NCBI GenBank assembly: GCA_016711705.1
Contig: JADJSK010000006.1
Span: 139,003 to 203,002 of the forward strand
Origin: Candidatus Brachybacter algidus
GTDB taxonomy: Bacteria; Bacteroidota; Bacteroidia; Chitinophagales; Saprospiraceae
Length of the DNA: 64,000 bases
Direction: 5' to 3'
The notes beneath the pieces were generated by a model, which was not told where the DNA came from, did not search any database, and saw only the letters and a list, made by a program, of their open reading frames with translations. Below, piece by piece: positions 46,237 to 54,580 of the stretch. The stretch's first letter is position 1. Every line of letters begins with the position of its first letter. The position numbers were made by a program, and so were the translations under genes.

Positions 46237-47451
46237 TCAGGGCTGTATATTCGTTTTTACATCAAAGATATCTCTTACACCATTGCCAACCAAGTTAAAA
46301 GCTAAAACGAGGAATAATAATACCAAAACGGGTGCTATAGCTAACATTGGCTTACCACTGAGGATGAATCCATAGTTTTCGCTAAGAATAGAACCCAGGG
46401 ATGGAGTTGGAGGTTGAATACCAAATCCCAGATAGCTCAGACCACTTTCTACGATGATAGCTGAAGCGAAATTTGATACGGCGATCACTATCAATGGTCC
46501 TAACATATTAGGCAGTATATGTTTTGATAAAATACGCATGGTACTCATGCCCATAGCTTTGGCGGATTCTACATATTTTTCTTTCTTAAGAGCCAGCACC
46601 TGGCCTCTCACTAACCGGGCCGCATCCACCCACATAGTCAGACCTACTGCTATAAAAATATTCTGAATACCACGCCCCATGACCAGAACTATCGCGAAAA
46701 CCAATATTAACGTAGGTATACTCCAGAATACATTCATGATATAACTAAGCACATCATCTACTCTTCCTCCATAAAACCCCGAAACCATACCGATCAAAGT
46801 GCCGATCGTGATCGATATCAATACGGCCAATAATCCGATAAATAAGCTAAAACGAATCCCTAAAATAATCCTGCTTAATAATGACCGACCGAAGAGATCT
46901 GTACCCAACCAATATGTCCTCTTTTCGACTTGTTCTTCATTTAGTTTTTTATTTATGGATGCTATTTCGAGTATTTGTTTGGACTTATTTGTCATTAAAA
47001 CTTCGTAAGAGTTTCCCTTTTTTTCAATGAATGAAATATCACTTGACCTCAGATACCAAGCGGCTTTGTGTATGGCTATGGTGGGAATTGAATCCGGAAT
47101 CAAATCTTCATCATATACTTTATATCTTAGACTATCACCTTCAGTATCATACCAAGCCACAGGGACATATCTGTAAGCATCTTCTTCCCCATTTAAAATA
47201 AAAGACAACCATGAAGATTGCTGAACATCATTGTTTTTAGGAAATTTGATCAATTTAATACTGAAACCGGGTTGTTTTAAACTAATTGCCGGTATTTGTT
47301 CATTGATGTTAGGTGTCTTATCATCTGTAAATAAGTAGGCGAAAATAGCAAGGAAACTACAAATAATAATAAAAACTAAGGCAATTGCACGCGGCTTTTG
47401 CTTCATAAATTGATAAAAAAGACCTTTACTTTCGCCTTGTCTTTTTGACAT
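46237..47451 (-). CDS. OppC/DppC-type ABC transporter permease
   Basis: About 404 residues from the ATG at 47451 (MSKRQGES). The N-terminal segment has one membrane helix (IALVFIIICSFLAIFAYLF) and a periplasmic insert of about 130 residues before the permease core. The core is typical of peptide/nickel permeases: FGRSLLSRIILGIRFSLFIG, SIPTLILVFAIVLVMG, then ESGLSYLGFGIQPPTPSLG. Partner OppB, ATPase and binding-protein genes are not adjacent, so the rest of the transporter must be encoded elsewhere. Confidence 0.9.
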   Translation of the reverse strand: MSKRQGESKGLFYQFMKQKPRAIALVFIIICSFLAIFAYLFTDDKTPNINEQIPAISLKQPGFSIKLIKFPKNNDVQQSSWLSFILNGEEDAYRYVPVAWYDTEGDSLRYKVYDEDLIPDSIPTIAIHKAAWYLRSSDISFIEKKGNSYEVLMTNKSKQILEIASINKKLNEEQVEKRTYWLGTDLFGRSLLSRIILGIRFSLFIGLLAVLISITIGTLIGMVSGFYGGRVDDVLSYIMNVFWSIPTLILVFAIVLVMGRGIQNIFIAVGLTMWVDAARLVRGQVLALKKEKYVESAKAMGMSTMRILSKHILPNMLGPLIVIAVSNFASAIIVESGLSYLGFGIQPPTPSLGSILSENYGFILSGKPMLAIAPVLVLLFLVLAFNLVGNGVRDIFDVKTNIQP

Positions 47452-47596
47452 TATTTGTTTTTCAGATTCATGTTGTAAAATAACACATTCCAAACCTCAT
47501 TGCAAAGTTTTTAAAGAGATAGTATTATTATGAAATAAATTAGTGGCAATTATCAATTTCCTGTTAGATTTGGTCCTAAATGTTAACCAATAGTAA

Positions 47597-48910
47597 ATGA
47601 GTGATAGTTTTTTAGTGACCGGAGGAGCTCAGTTGTCCGGAAGTATCGAGCCACAAGGCGCCAAGAATGAGGCCCTACAAATTGTTTCGGCGGTTTTACT
47701 TACAGCGGAGACCGTTATAATTAGCAATCTTCCGGATATCCTGGATGTGCGCCTGCAAATGGAATTGTTAAAAGGTCTTGGTGTCAAAATCGAAGAACTT
47801 GGCAAAGGAGAATACTCTTTCAATGCCGCTGATATCAATCTTGATTATTTTCAATCTGCTGAATATCAGGAAAAAGCCAAAAGAATAAGAGGCTCAGTGC
47901 TGCTTCTGGGCACACTACTAGGTCGATTCGGAAAGGCTTATCTTCCAAAACCTGGAGGAGATAAGATCGGAAGGCGGAACCTAGATGCTCACTTTCATGG
48001 CTTTGAAAAGCTGGGTGCTAAATTTGTGTACAATGAAGATGCAGGAAATTTCTACATAGATGGTGCCAATCTTAAGGGCAACTATATTTACATGGATGAG
48101 ATCTCAGTCACCGGTACAGGCAATGTCCTAATGGCTGCTGTCCTGGTTCCTGGTAAGACTACCATTTATAACGCTGCTTGCGAACCATATCTTCAACAAC
48201 TGAGTAACATGCTCGTCCGCATGGGTGCTAAGATCGAAGGAATTGGATCTAACTTACTTGTCGTGGAAGGTGTAGAGAAACTAAACGGAACGACCCACAG
48301 GTGCCTTCCTGATATGATAGAGATAGGTTCATTTATCGGCATGGCAGCCATGACTCAGTCAGAACTTACTATCACCAATGCTTCTGTCAAAGATCTTGGA
48401 ATTATTCTTCCCACTTTTCGAAAGCTAGGACTTGAGATCAATGTAAAAGGAGATGATATTCACATACCTGCTCAGGAAATATATGAGATACAAACGTTTA
48501 TAGACGGTTCGATCATGACCATTTATGATGCGCCATGGCCGGGATTTACACCTGACCTCATGAGTATTATATTGGTGATGGCTACTCAGGCAAGAGGAAG
48601 CGTGTTGATCCATCAGAAAATGTTCGAAAGCAGACTATTTTTTACGGATAAATTGATCGAGATGGGTGCGCAGGTCATTCTTTGCGACCCTCACAGAGCT
48701 ACAGTGATTGGATTGGAACGCAAAAGCCGTTTCCGTGCCATCAACATGACTTCACCGGATATCAGAGCAGGAGTATCCCTTTTGATTGCTGCTATGTCGG
48801 CCAAAGGAGTCAGCCGAATAGACAACATTCAACAAATAGACAGAGGTTATCAGCATATTGAGACCAGGTTAAATGCGATCGGGGCACAAATAGAAAGAAT
48901 TCAGAACTAA
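47597..48910 (+). CDS. murA: UDP-GlcNAc 1-carboxyvinyltransferase with Asp at the Cys115 site
   Basis: A 437-residue enzyme for the first committed step of peptidoglycan synthesis. The fold marks are clear: GAKNEALQIVSAVLL at the UDP-GlcNAc site and SVTGTGNVLMAAVLVPG. At the active-site loop the sequence reads LPKPGGDKIGRRNLD; Asp122 replaces the Cys (Cys115 in E. coli) that fosfomycin alkylates. Mutant and natural Asp forms elsewhere are active and fosfomycin-resistant (established knowledge), so the enzyme should be insensitive to the drug. Confidence 0.95.
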   Translation: MSDSFLVTGGAQLSGSIEPQGAKNEALQIVSAVLLTAETVIISNLPDILDVRLQMELLKGLGVKIEELGKGEYSFNAADINLDYFQSAEYQEKAKRIRGSVLLLGTLLGRFGKAYLPKPGGDKIGRRNLDAHFHGFEKLGAKFVYNEDAGNFYIDGANLKGNYIYMDEISVTGTGNVLMAAVLVPGKTTIYNAACEPYLQQLSNMLVRMGAKIEGIGSNLLVVEGVEKLNGTTHRCLPDMIEIGSFIGMAAMTQSELTITNASVKDLGIILPTFRKLGLEINVKGDDIHIPAQEIYEIQTFIDGSIMTIYDAPWPGFTPDLMSIILVMATQARGSVLIHQKMFESRLFFTDKLIEMGAQVILCDPHRATVIGLERKSRFRAINMTSPDIRAGVSLLIAAMSAKGVSRIDNIQQIDRGYQHIETRLNAIGAQIERIQN

Positions 48911-49331
48911 TTACTGAAGTTTCGGACCAAAATATTTTCTTTAATATCGTTGATATGACTCTACTTAAAATTAGAAATCAGAAATTAGAAATTAGAATGA
49001 AATTCCGGTGATCATTTATAGCAGGTGGAACCAATTTCCTAAATTTCGAATATTCATAAATTAAATTAACTAATTGAAATATAACAACTTAGATAATATT
49101 ATTTGAAATGTATTAAATTTGTATCTTGATGATACTCAACTCTGTAATCAACTCCGAAACTTCAGTTAATTAATATTCAAGTTTCAGCAGTCAAACTTTG
49201 TTTCTTTTAAAGAAAAATATGGATCAATCTACTATATACCTTCTACCCCGCCGTTGTCAATGCCTTGTCGGGCAAGCCTCTAAAATCAGCCATCTACAAT
49301 CGCTTACCTATTGCCGAAACTGGAATTCATT
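48911..49331. other. Intergenic region with a heptamer-like repeat
   Basis: 48971-48998 is a chain of TTAGAAA/TCAGAAA units. At 49247-49282 is a second copy of the CCCGCCGT...CAAGCCTCTAA sequence seen at 33406. No gene was found. Confidence 0.6.
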
Positions 49332-49877
49332 ATGAATAAAACGACTTCTGACGTTATTGATAACTATCGCTCAAACCAGTCAAAGGAGTCAGCTAGTCTT
49401 GTTCGTTTAGCTTCCAGTCCCTGGATGTACAGACTGTTCTTAATGCGCCATTTACCTATGGCCTTCATAGCCCGGTTGAAGGTCAAAGAAATAAGTCTCA
49501 CTTCGTGTACAATTTCAGTGCCGTACAATTGGATCAATAAAAATCCTTTTCGGTCCACCTATTTCGCTGTATTATCTATGGCTGCCGAAATGAGTACCGG
49601 CCTGCTTGCAATGGCATATGTCAGAAATGCCAAGCCTTCTATTTCTATGTTAGTAACTAACATAGAAGGTAGTTTTACAAAAAAAGCTGTTGGGCCTACC
49701 ATGTTTAAATGCAATAGCGGTGATGCAATGAGATTGGCTATTGAAGAAGCTATAATAACTTCCCAACCACAAACATTCCGCTGCCAAACTATTGGCACTA
49801 ATGGGCAAGGAGATGAGATCGCCTTATTTTATATTACCTGGTCTTTTAAGGTAAAGAACTCAAAGTTGGGTAGTTAA
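49332..49877 (+). CDS. DUF4442 (thioesterase-fold) protein
   Basis: About 181 residues from the ATG at 49332; a TTG seven codons earlier is also in frame. It resembles DUF4442 proteins, relatives of the hot-dog thioesterases: RLKVKEISLTSCTISVPYN, FRSTYFAVLSMAAEMSTGLLA (hot-dog helix), and a C-terminal strand set. Acyl-CoA or acyl-carrier substrates are likely for the fold, but no catalytic residue is clear. It stands alone. Confidence 0.75.
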   Translation: MNKTTSDVIDNYRSNQSKESASLVRLASSPWMYRLFLMRHLPMAFIARLKVKEISLTSCTISVPYNWINKNPFRSTYFAVLSMAAEMSTGLLAMAYVRNAKPSISMLVTNIEGSFTKKAVGPTMFKCNSGDAMRLAIEEAIITSQPQTFRCQTIGTNGQGDEIALFYITWSFKVKNSKLGS

Positions 49878-50135
49878 GAAACTAAGGTAGATAGCTAAGA
49901 TTAGAAAACAGTTCAAATTTAATGCTTTGTTTCCAAAATCAAATGGATAACAAGATGAATAAAAGGGAACTCAAATAACGCTGATATTTATGATCTAATA
50001 CGAAACGGAATTATATAATTGACCAATATTTTGCCGTATAATACCGAGCTGAAAGTCGTTTGTCCAAATTTATTTGGACTATTACGAATTTCCATTCGGT
50101 ATAAAATGTTTGTTTAGCACAATATTTCCCTCTGA

Positions 50136-50433
50136 AAGCTAGGGTTTATACATAAGTATTTTTTCAAAAAAAGGCTTAATTAGAATTATAATATAATTGA
50201 TAGACATTAAGTTACTTATAAGCAAAATTAATTTTGCAGACACGCGCACGCTCACAGTCCCGAGAGGAACGATTCGGGGTAGGTTAACCTACGCTCAGCA
50301 CTTCATAGCGAATGATGTACAATATTTAAAGTAAAAACATAGATCGTGAGGTTCGGCGTAGGTTAACCTACGTCGGGGTGTCACCAAAGTTTACTTTGAA
50401 ATAAACAAAAAAGATGTGTATAAACCCTAGCTT
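50136..50433. mobile_element. MITE-like element with 17-bp terminal inverted repeats
   Basis: AAGCTAGGGTTTATACA at 50136-50152 is the exact reverse complement of 50417-50433. The 298-bp interior has no open frame and holds two copies of the 14-bp palindrome GTAGGTTAACCTAC (50279-50292 and 50358-50371). Non-autonomous element is the likely reading; no target-site duplication was identified. Confidence 0.6.
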
Positions 50434-50476
50434 GTAGCGAGGTGCCAAAGCCGGGGTGTCTCCTTGATTTTTTTTG

Positions 50477-50504
50477 TTACTTTTTGTATTAAGACAAAAA
50501 GTAA
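50477..50504. repeat. Perfect 11-bp hairpin
   Basis: TTACTTTTTGT at 50477-50487 pairs with ACAAAAAGTAA at 50494-50504 around a 6-base loop. It lies just outside the MITE-like element. It could be a transcript terminator, but no gene precedes it. Confidence 0.6.
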
Positions 50505-51016
50505 GTATAAAATTTAAACTATTTAATCATTACAACAAGAACTTTTAAAAGTTAATCTTACAATTTATCAATGAGCTAGATATTAAATATTCAAATAAAT
50601 GAATGACCCTTAGGCTAAAGGGGAGTAATAGATAAGTAAATCTTGTATTAAATATATCATTCAATATCGATAAACTAAGCAATTTCGAAATTTTACTCAT
50701 CAATTAAAATACAACCAACATCTCTAAATAAAAAAAAGGGAATTTCGGTCGTTACCAAAGTTCCCTTTTAAAATTTATTAAGCATCACCCTTTCCAAAAT
50801 TATGATCAAAATCTGCACAAACTTTATGTGCGTTTCGATGATGTAAAGATGAGTTGAAAATTTTCCCCAAACATCACCGTATTCCGCTAAAAAAAACTTT
50901 GGTAGTAATACTGTATGAATTTAGAGGTGAGACTCAAGAATTTATGCGGATCGTCATTAATAATTAGACTAAGATTTTTACTTTCTTTAGGGCATTCGCC
51001 AAGAAAATCAATATTA
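50505..51016. other. Intergenic region without genes
   Basis: AT-rich DNA. A terminator-like stem (AAAAGGGAA with TTCCCTTTT, 50734-50769) is the only structure, and no gene precedes it. Possibly the remains of a lost gene. Confidence 0.5.
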
Positions 51017-51116
51017 TTAGCCACGATGTAGTAAGCAGCACCGAAGTTAATTGTACGAATTTGCTTTAATAAATTCGTGTTAGATGCAAAGCATCATTCG
51101 TGGAATTAGTGGCTAA
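51017..51116. repeat. REP-like nested hairpin element, copy C
   Basis: Bounded by TTAGCCAC and GTGGCTAA. It shares the GATGC/GCATC hairpin and the AATTCGTGTTAGATGC core with copies A and B 8 kb away, but its inner stem has more mismatches. Confidence 0.8.
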
Positions 51117-51319
51117 AAAGAAATTAGTGTTTAATTTAAAAAAACGAATTATCAAGTTACATATAAAGGTTGTAGAGAAATGAATAACCCATGCTCGCCA
51201 ATCAAGAAGTATTCAATATGTCTTCAGATAAGATTTCATTTTGTTCCATCAAATCCTGAGAACCCTTATCTTTAAGCTTTATTTATTTCAAAATCAATTA
51301 TAACAGGGATTCCTCATCT

Positions 51320-52117
51320 ATGGATATCAGTGAATTAAATATCAGGGAGATTGATGTAGTGCGCTACATTACACCATTGCGCGAAGGAGGCTCACTGCCT
51401 GCCATTGTGGAAGGAAGTGACGGGCTTAATTATGTATTGAAATTTCGTGGAGCGGGACAAGGAACTAAAGCGCTGATAGCAGACCTCATAGGAGCAGAGT
51501 TGGCTAGAGTCGCGGGTTTCAAAGTGCCTTTTTTGGCTTTTGCTCAGTTGGATGAAGGTTTTGGAAGAGCCGAACCGGATGAGGAGATCCAGGACTTATT
51601 AAAATTCAGCACCGGCCTTAATCTGGGTGTTTATTATATGTCTGGTGCCATAACCTACGACCCTTTAGTATATGAAATGGATGGTCTTCTTGCTTCAAAA
51701 ATCGTATGGCTGGATGCCTATTTAACAAACCTTGACAGAACTGCTAAGAATACCAATATGCTGTATTGGAACCGGGAGATTTGGCTCATCGATCATGGTG
51801 CAGCATTATATTTTCATCACAATATCGATACATGGGAGGATCATGCATTACGTCCCTTTAGCATGATTAAGGATCATGTGTTATTGCCGATAGCAGATAA
51901 GCTGACAGAAGCTGATGCATTTATGAAGAATAAATTCAGCGGAGAAGTCATTGATGCTATAATCGATTTGATACCAAACGATTTCATTATTACACATTTG
52001 GAAACAGTCGATGTGGACGAACGAAAAAATATTTATCGTCAGTTTTTGAAGACAAGACTGGCTAATTCTGGAATATTCTTAAAAGAAGCCATCGATGCAA
52101 GGGAAGCACTTATTTGA
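51320..52117 (+). CDS. HipA-like kinase-fold protein
   Basis: A 265-residue protein resembling the HipA family kinase: NYVLKFRGAGQGTKALIADLI contains the Lys of a kinase N-lobe; WLDAYLTNLDRTAKNTNMLYW matches the HipA catalytic loop with Asp and Asn; and IWLIDHGAALYFHH is the metal-binding DxG-like motif. It is much shorter than HipA (about 440) and lacks the N-terminal HipA region. Its 3' end overlaps a DUF3037 gene by 23 bases, an arrangement seen across bacteria. Substrate unknown. Confidence 0.8.
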   Translation: MDISELNIREIDVVRYITPLREGGSLPAIVEGSDGLNYVLKFRGAGQGTKALIADLIGAELARVAGFKVPFLAFAQLDEGFGRAEPDEEIQDLLKFSTGLNLGVYYMSGAITYDPLVYEMDGLLASKIVWLDAYLTNLDRTAKNTNMLYWNREIWLIDHGAALYFHHNIDTWEDHALRPFSMIKDHVLLPIADKLTEADAFMKNKFSGEVIDAIIDLIPNDFIITHLETVDVDERKNIYRQFLKTRLANSGIFLKEAIDAREALI

Positions 52118-52481
52118 ATATTCTATTATCCGATATGTCCCTAAGGTCGAACGCGGTGAAGCTATAAACCTTGGTATCATTATGTTTTGTAAGGAATTGG
52201 GATATCTTAAGCTCAAATATAAGCTGGACAAAGTTCGCCTAAGAGCTTTTCATTGCGATGCTGATATAGACAATCTCGAGATGCACCTCCGATCGTTTGA
52301 ACTGGTGAGCATTGGAGATGAAACGGCATTTGGAATAGCCTCCCTTGAACAAACTTTCCGCTTCCGATGGCTTGCTTCCAAAAGAAGTACCATTCTGCAA
52401 ACTTCTGAGATCCATCCGGGCTTCTGTGATGATCCGGATGAAATGCTCGCTCATCTGTTCAAGGAGCTAGTTGATTGTTAG
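52095..52481 (+). CDS. DUF3037 protein paired with the HipA-like kinase
   Basis: A 128-residue protein. YSIIRYVPKVERGEAINLGIIMF at the N-terminus is the DUF3037 signature, followed by LKYKLDKVRLRAF. Its start lies inside the end of the HipA-like gene, so the two are translationally coupled. The function of DUF3037 is unknown; the constant pairing implies it modulates or is modified by the kinase (inference). Confidence 0.85.
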   Translation: MQGKHLFEYSIIRYVPKVERGEAINLGIIMFCKELGYLKLKYKLDKVRLRAFHCDADIDNLEMHLRSFELVSIGDETAFGIASLEQTFRFRWLASKRSTILQTSEIHPGFCDDPDEMLAHLFKELVDC

Positions 52482-52543
52482 ATCTTCTAAGCACAAATTA
52501 AATTTATGAATTAGAACCATTAGAATTGAAAATCATTTTTTTG

Positions 52544-52616
52544 ATTACCGATTACCGATTACCGATTACCGATTACCGATTACCGATTACCGATTACCGA
52601 TTACCGATTACCGATG
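52544..52616. repeat. Heptamer array (ATTACCG)n
   Basis: About ten near-perfect copies of the 7-bp unit ATTACCG in a row. Its right end contains the stop codon and the last His-Arg codons of the minus-strand phosphatase gene. Because seven is not a multiple of three, the unit puts stop codons into all frames on that strand. Confidence 0.92.
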
Positions 52617-53321
52617 AAACTCCACCACCACCGGTTTATGATCGCTACAATGGCTCCAGGCCTCATGCGTTCCAATCTCGACAATGGTCATTCTGCTAAT
52701 AAAATCTGAGGAGGCGAAGCAATAGTCAAGATGATAAGGCTTATCCTGATGGCGATACATGAATTGCGTCGGATGTAACTCTTTGCCATGAATTTGTTTG
52801 TGAAATGTGTGATATGCGCTATAGATTTTCTTATTAGCTAAATATGCGACAACATCACTATGATTTCCAATTCTGCGAGGGCGATCCCAGATGGAATTAC
52901 TATTAAAATCGCCTGCCAGAATTGTATTTTTTCTTTTGATTAATTTATCATAATAATTAATTGCCTTCCATACTTGAGTGACATATGGACCATCTTTGTC
53001 CGATGGATTATTAGCCCAAATAGCAAATAAAACAAATTTGCAATTATCACGGGTCACTTGAATTGGAAGAATATTTTTAAATAGTGGATTGTGAATTTTT
53101 AGCAATTTCAATTTGTAATTATTATAGGAAAGTACCCCAAGACCCTTATTTTTATTATCACCATTCCAAATAATATTAGTTGGAATTTGAGTGCCATCCG
53201 GAAATATTAGTTTGTCCGGATGTTCGCACTCCGGCACTACAAGAATGTCCGGCTTGAGAGGTAAGATGAATTTTGCTTTTTTACGAAAAGCCATGTTGCA
53301 ATTCCAGGTAATTATTTTCAA
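52608..53321 (-). CDS. Endonuclease/exonuclease/phosphatase-family protein
   Basis: A 237-residue protein with the EEP fold: IITWNCNMAFRKK at the start (metal-binding Asn), PDILVVPECEHP (Glu), ILAGDFNSNSIWDRP (Asp and Asn) and WSHCSDHKPVVVEF (final Asp-His). All catalytic positions are kept. It could cleave nucleic acid or hydrolyse a phosphoester. Its final residues, HR then stop, are supplied by the heptamer array. It is separated from the cassette-like region by 245 bp. Confidence 0.88.
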   Translation of the reverse strand: MKIITWNCNMAFRKKAKFILPLKPDILVVPECEHPDKLIFPDGTQIPTNIIWNGDNKNKGLGVLSYNNYKLKLLKIHNPLFKNILPIQVTRDNCKFVLFAIWANNPSDKDGPYVTQVWKAINYYDKLIKRKNTILAGDFNSNSIWDRPRRIGNHSDVVAYLANKKIYSAYHTFHKQIHGKELHPTQFMYRHQDKPYHLDYCFASSDFISRMTIVEIGTHEAWSHCSDHKPVVVEFHR

Positions 53322-53419
53322 TTTGCCTATATTTTATGGCTTTAATTTATGCTCCATAAACGTGTAATTCAATTTAATGTTTTGTTTCCATTGGAGTTTC
53401 AAAGGTCCTTTTAACAGAT

Positions 53420-53555
53420 TTCTGTCCATGTTTGAATACTATCAACAAATTCGGTCAAGTTAATGAGGGCCAGTAGGTGAACCGCCCGCTTGGTATGAGC
53501 CGCGTAGATATCGGAGTATTCTGGTGAGGCTGGCTACTCGATTAGCGGTTCGTTG
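53420..53555 (+). ncRNA. Group II intron 3'-end remnant (a)
   Basis: An in-frame end of a maturase reads LSMFEYYQQIRSS then stop, followed by a domain V/VI-like stretch (GGTGAACCGCC, later GTGAGGCTGGCTACTCG ATT). The end abuts, within about 12 bp, the stop codon of the minus-strand SRPBCC gene. The 5' part is missing. Compare remnants (b) and (c), which share the final ACTCGATTAGC. Confidence 0.65.
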
Positions 53556-53566
53556 TTTTTTGATAA

Positions 53567-54121
53567 TTAATTTTTGCTATTGAACAATTTTAATAGCTCC
53601 TTATATGTCCACTCATTACCTTTTTCAAAGAAAGTATAAGCTTTGTCCCAATCATTGCCTTGTCCCCAACCAACCATAGTTGAAATAATCTTTATATTTC
53701 CTTTTCCAATATCAATAAATTGAATTATTTCCTGAAGGTTTTTATCTTCATTTCTTGCTTGTTGAGGAAAGTTTTCGTTAAGATTTACTTTTAGCGTCAA
53801 CATTTCACTATCTAAGTAGTTAATAATGTCCAATTGAATAGCTGTTGTATCCTCGGTTGTTTTGGTTTTATCATAGTTCGTTCTAATCCACCCTCCAATT
53901 TTCATATTTGTTTTTACAACAGGCGCTATCCATTTTTCAAGACCTTTGTCAGTAGTAAACAGTTTCCAAACTTCTATTTTATCTGCTGGAACAACTATTG
54001 AGAATTGTAAGGCTTTCTCTCCAAATTTTGTTACATAAGAAGAGTTGACAACTTGTGCTTGTATTCCAAAAAAGGGGATAACAAATAAGCTTAATAATAA
54101 CAATGCTTTCCTGATTTTCAT
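53567..54121 (-). CDS. Exported SRPBCC (AHSA1-like) protein
   Basis: A 184-residue protein with a signal peptide (RKALLLLSLFVIPFFGIQAQ) and a START-like domain of the AHSA1 type: FSIVVPADKIEVWKLFTTDKG at the start and a C-terminal helix near TFFEKGNEWTYKELL. AHSA1-like domains bind hydrophobic ligands; an exported form is less usual. Its 3' end is directly next to intron remnant (a), on the opposite strand. Confidence 0.75.
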   Translation of the reverse strand: MKIRKALLLLSLFVIPFFGIQAQVVNSSYVTKFGEKALQFSIVVPADKIEVWKLFTTDKGLEKWIAPVVKTNMKIGGWIRTNYDKTKTTEDTTAIQLDIINYLDSEMLTLKVNLNENFPQQARNEDKNLQEIIQFIDIGKGNIKIISTMVGWGQGNDWDKAYTFFEKGNEWTYKELLKLFNSKN

Positions 54122-54208
54122 ATTTTTAAATTTATTAATTTCGACTTTGTAATACTGGTAATGTCACCATAAAATGACTGTTAACTTTTTTACTTTTCAT
54201 ACACCATC

Positions 54209-54310
54209 GCGCATGTCCACCCAATTCCACCGGCTTTGCGCAATTAATGTGTTCTAATTTCTCCAAAGATATTGATTTTAAAAAGAAAGCATTTCATATT
54301 TATTGAAATC
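54209..54310. repeat. 102-bp direct repeat, copy 1
   Basis: About 93% of bases are shared with 58446-58547. It starts GCGCATGTCCACCC and ends TATTGAAATC. On the minus strand it contains TATCTTTG, the Bacteroidota -7 element, and both copies lie just upstream of a minus-strand gene (at 54121 and 58404). It may thus bring a promoter. Confidence 0.85.
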
Positions 54311-54570
54311 CATTAAGAAAGGAGAACGGGGTAAATATCAACTGGTAGTAAGTAAGAAAAAGTGGGAAACGCTGAAGGAAAAACTGAAGGTAATAAACCG
54401 CAAGGCCATACCGATGAACTTTGATGATCGTATCGAGCGGCTCAATTGGTTGATCCGTGGATGGACTAACTACTTTAATTTGAGGTGCGCAGCTCGCTTA
54501 CGCAGGGTGGTGTGAGCCGCGCAGACATCGAAGTAGGTTGGTGAGGCCGTATACTTGATTAGCAGCTGCT
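54303..54570 (+). pseudogene. Group II intron remnant (b) with maturase fragment
   Basis: 54303-54515 encodes a piece of the intron maturase X domain: INRKAIPMNFDDRIERLNW and IRGWTNYFNL are typical. It lacks the RT domain before and the end after it. It is followed by a domain V-like segment (GGTGGTGTGAG) and the 3' motif ACTTGATTAGC at about 54560. The end abuts the stop of the propeller gene (54581) in the opposite orientation. Confidence 0.75.
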
Positions 54571-54580
54571 CTTCTTTCTG

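Noticed and set aside
50734..50769. Terminator-like stem
   Set aside because: A 9-bp stem with A and T runs is seen, but no gene ends before it on either strand; kept only as a possible relic.
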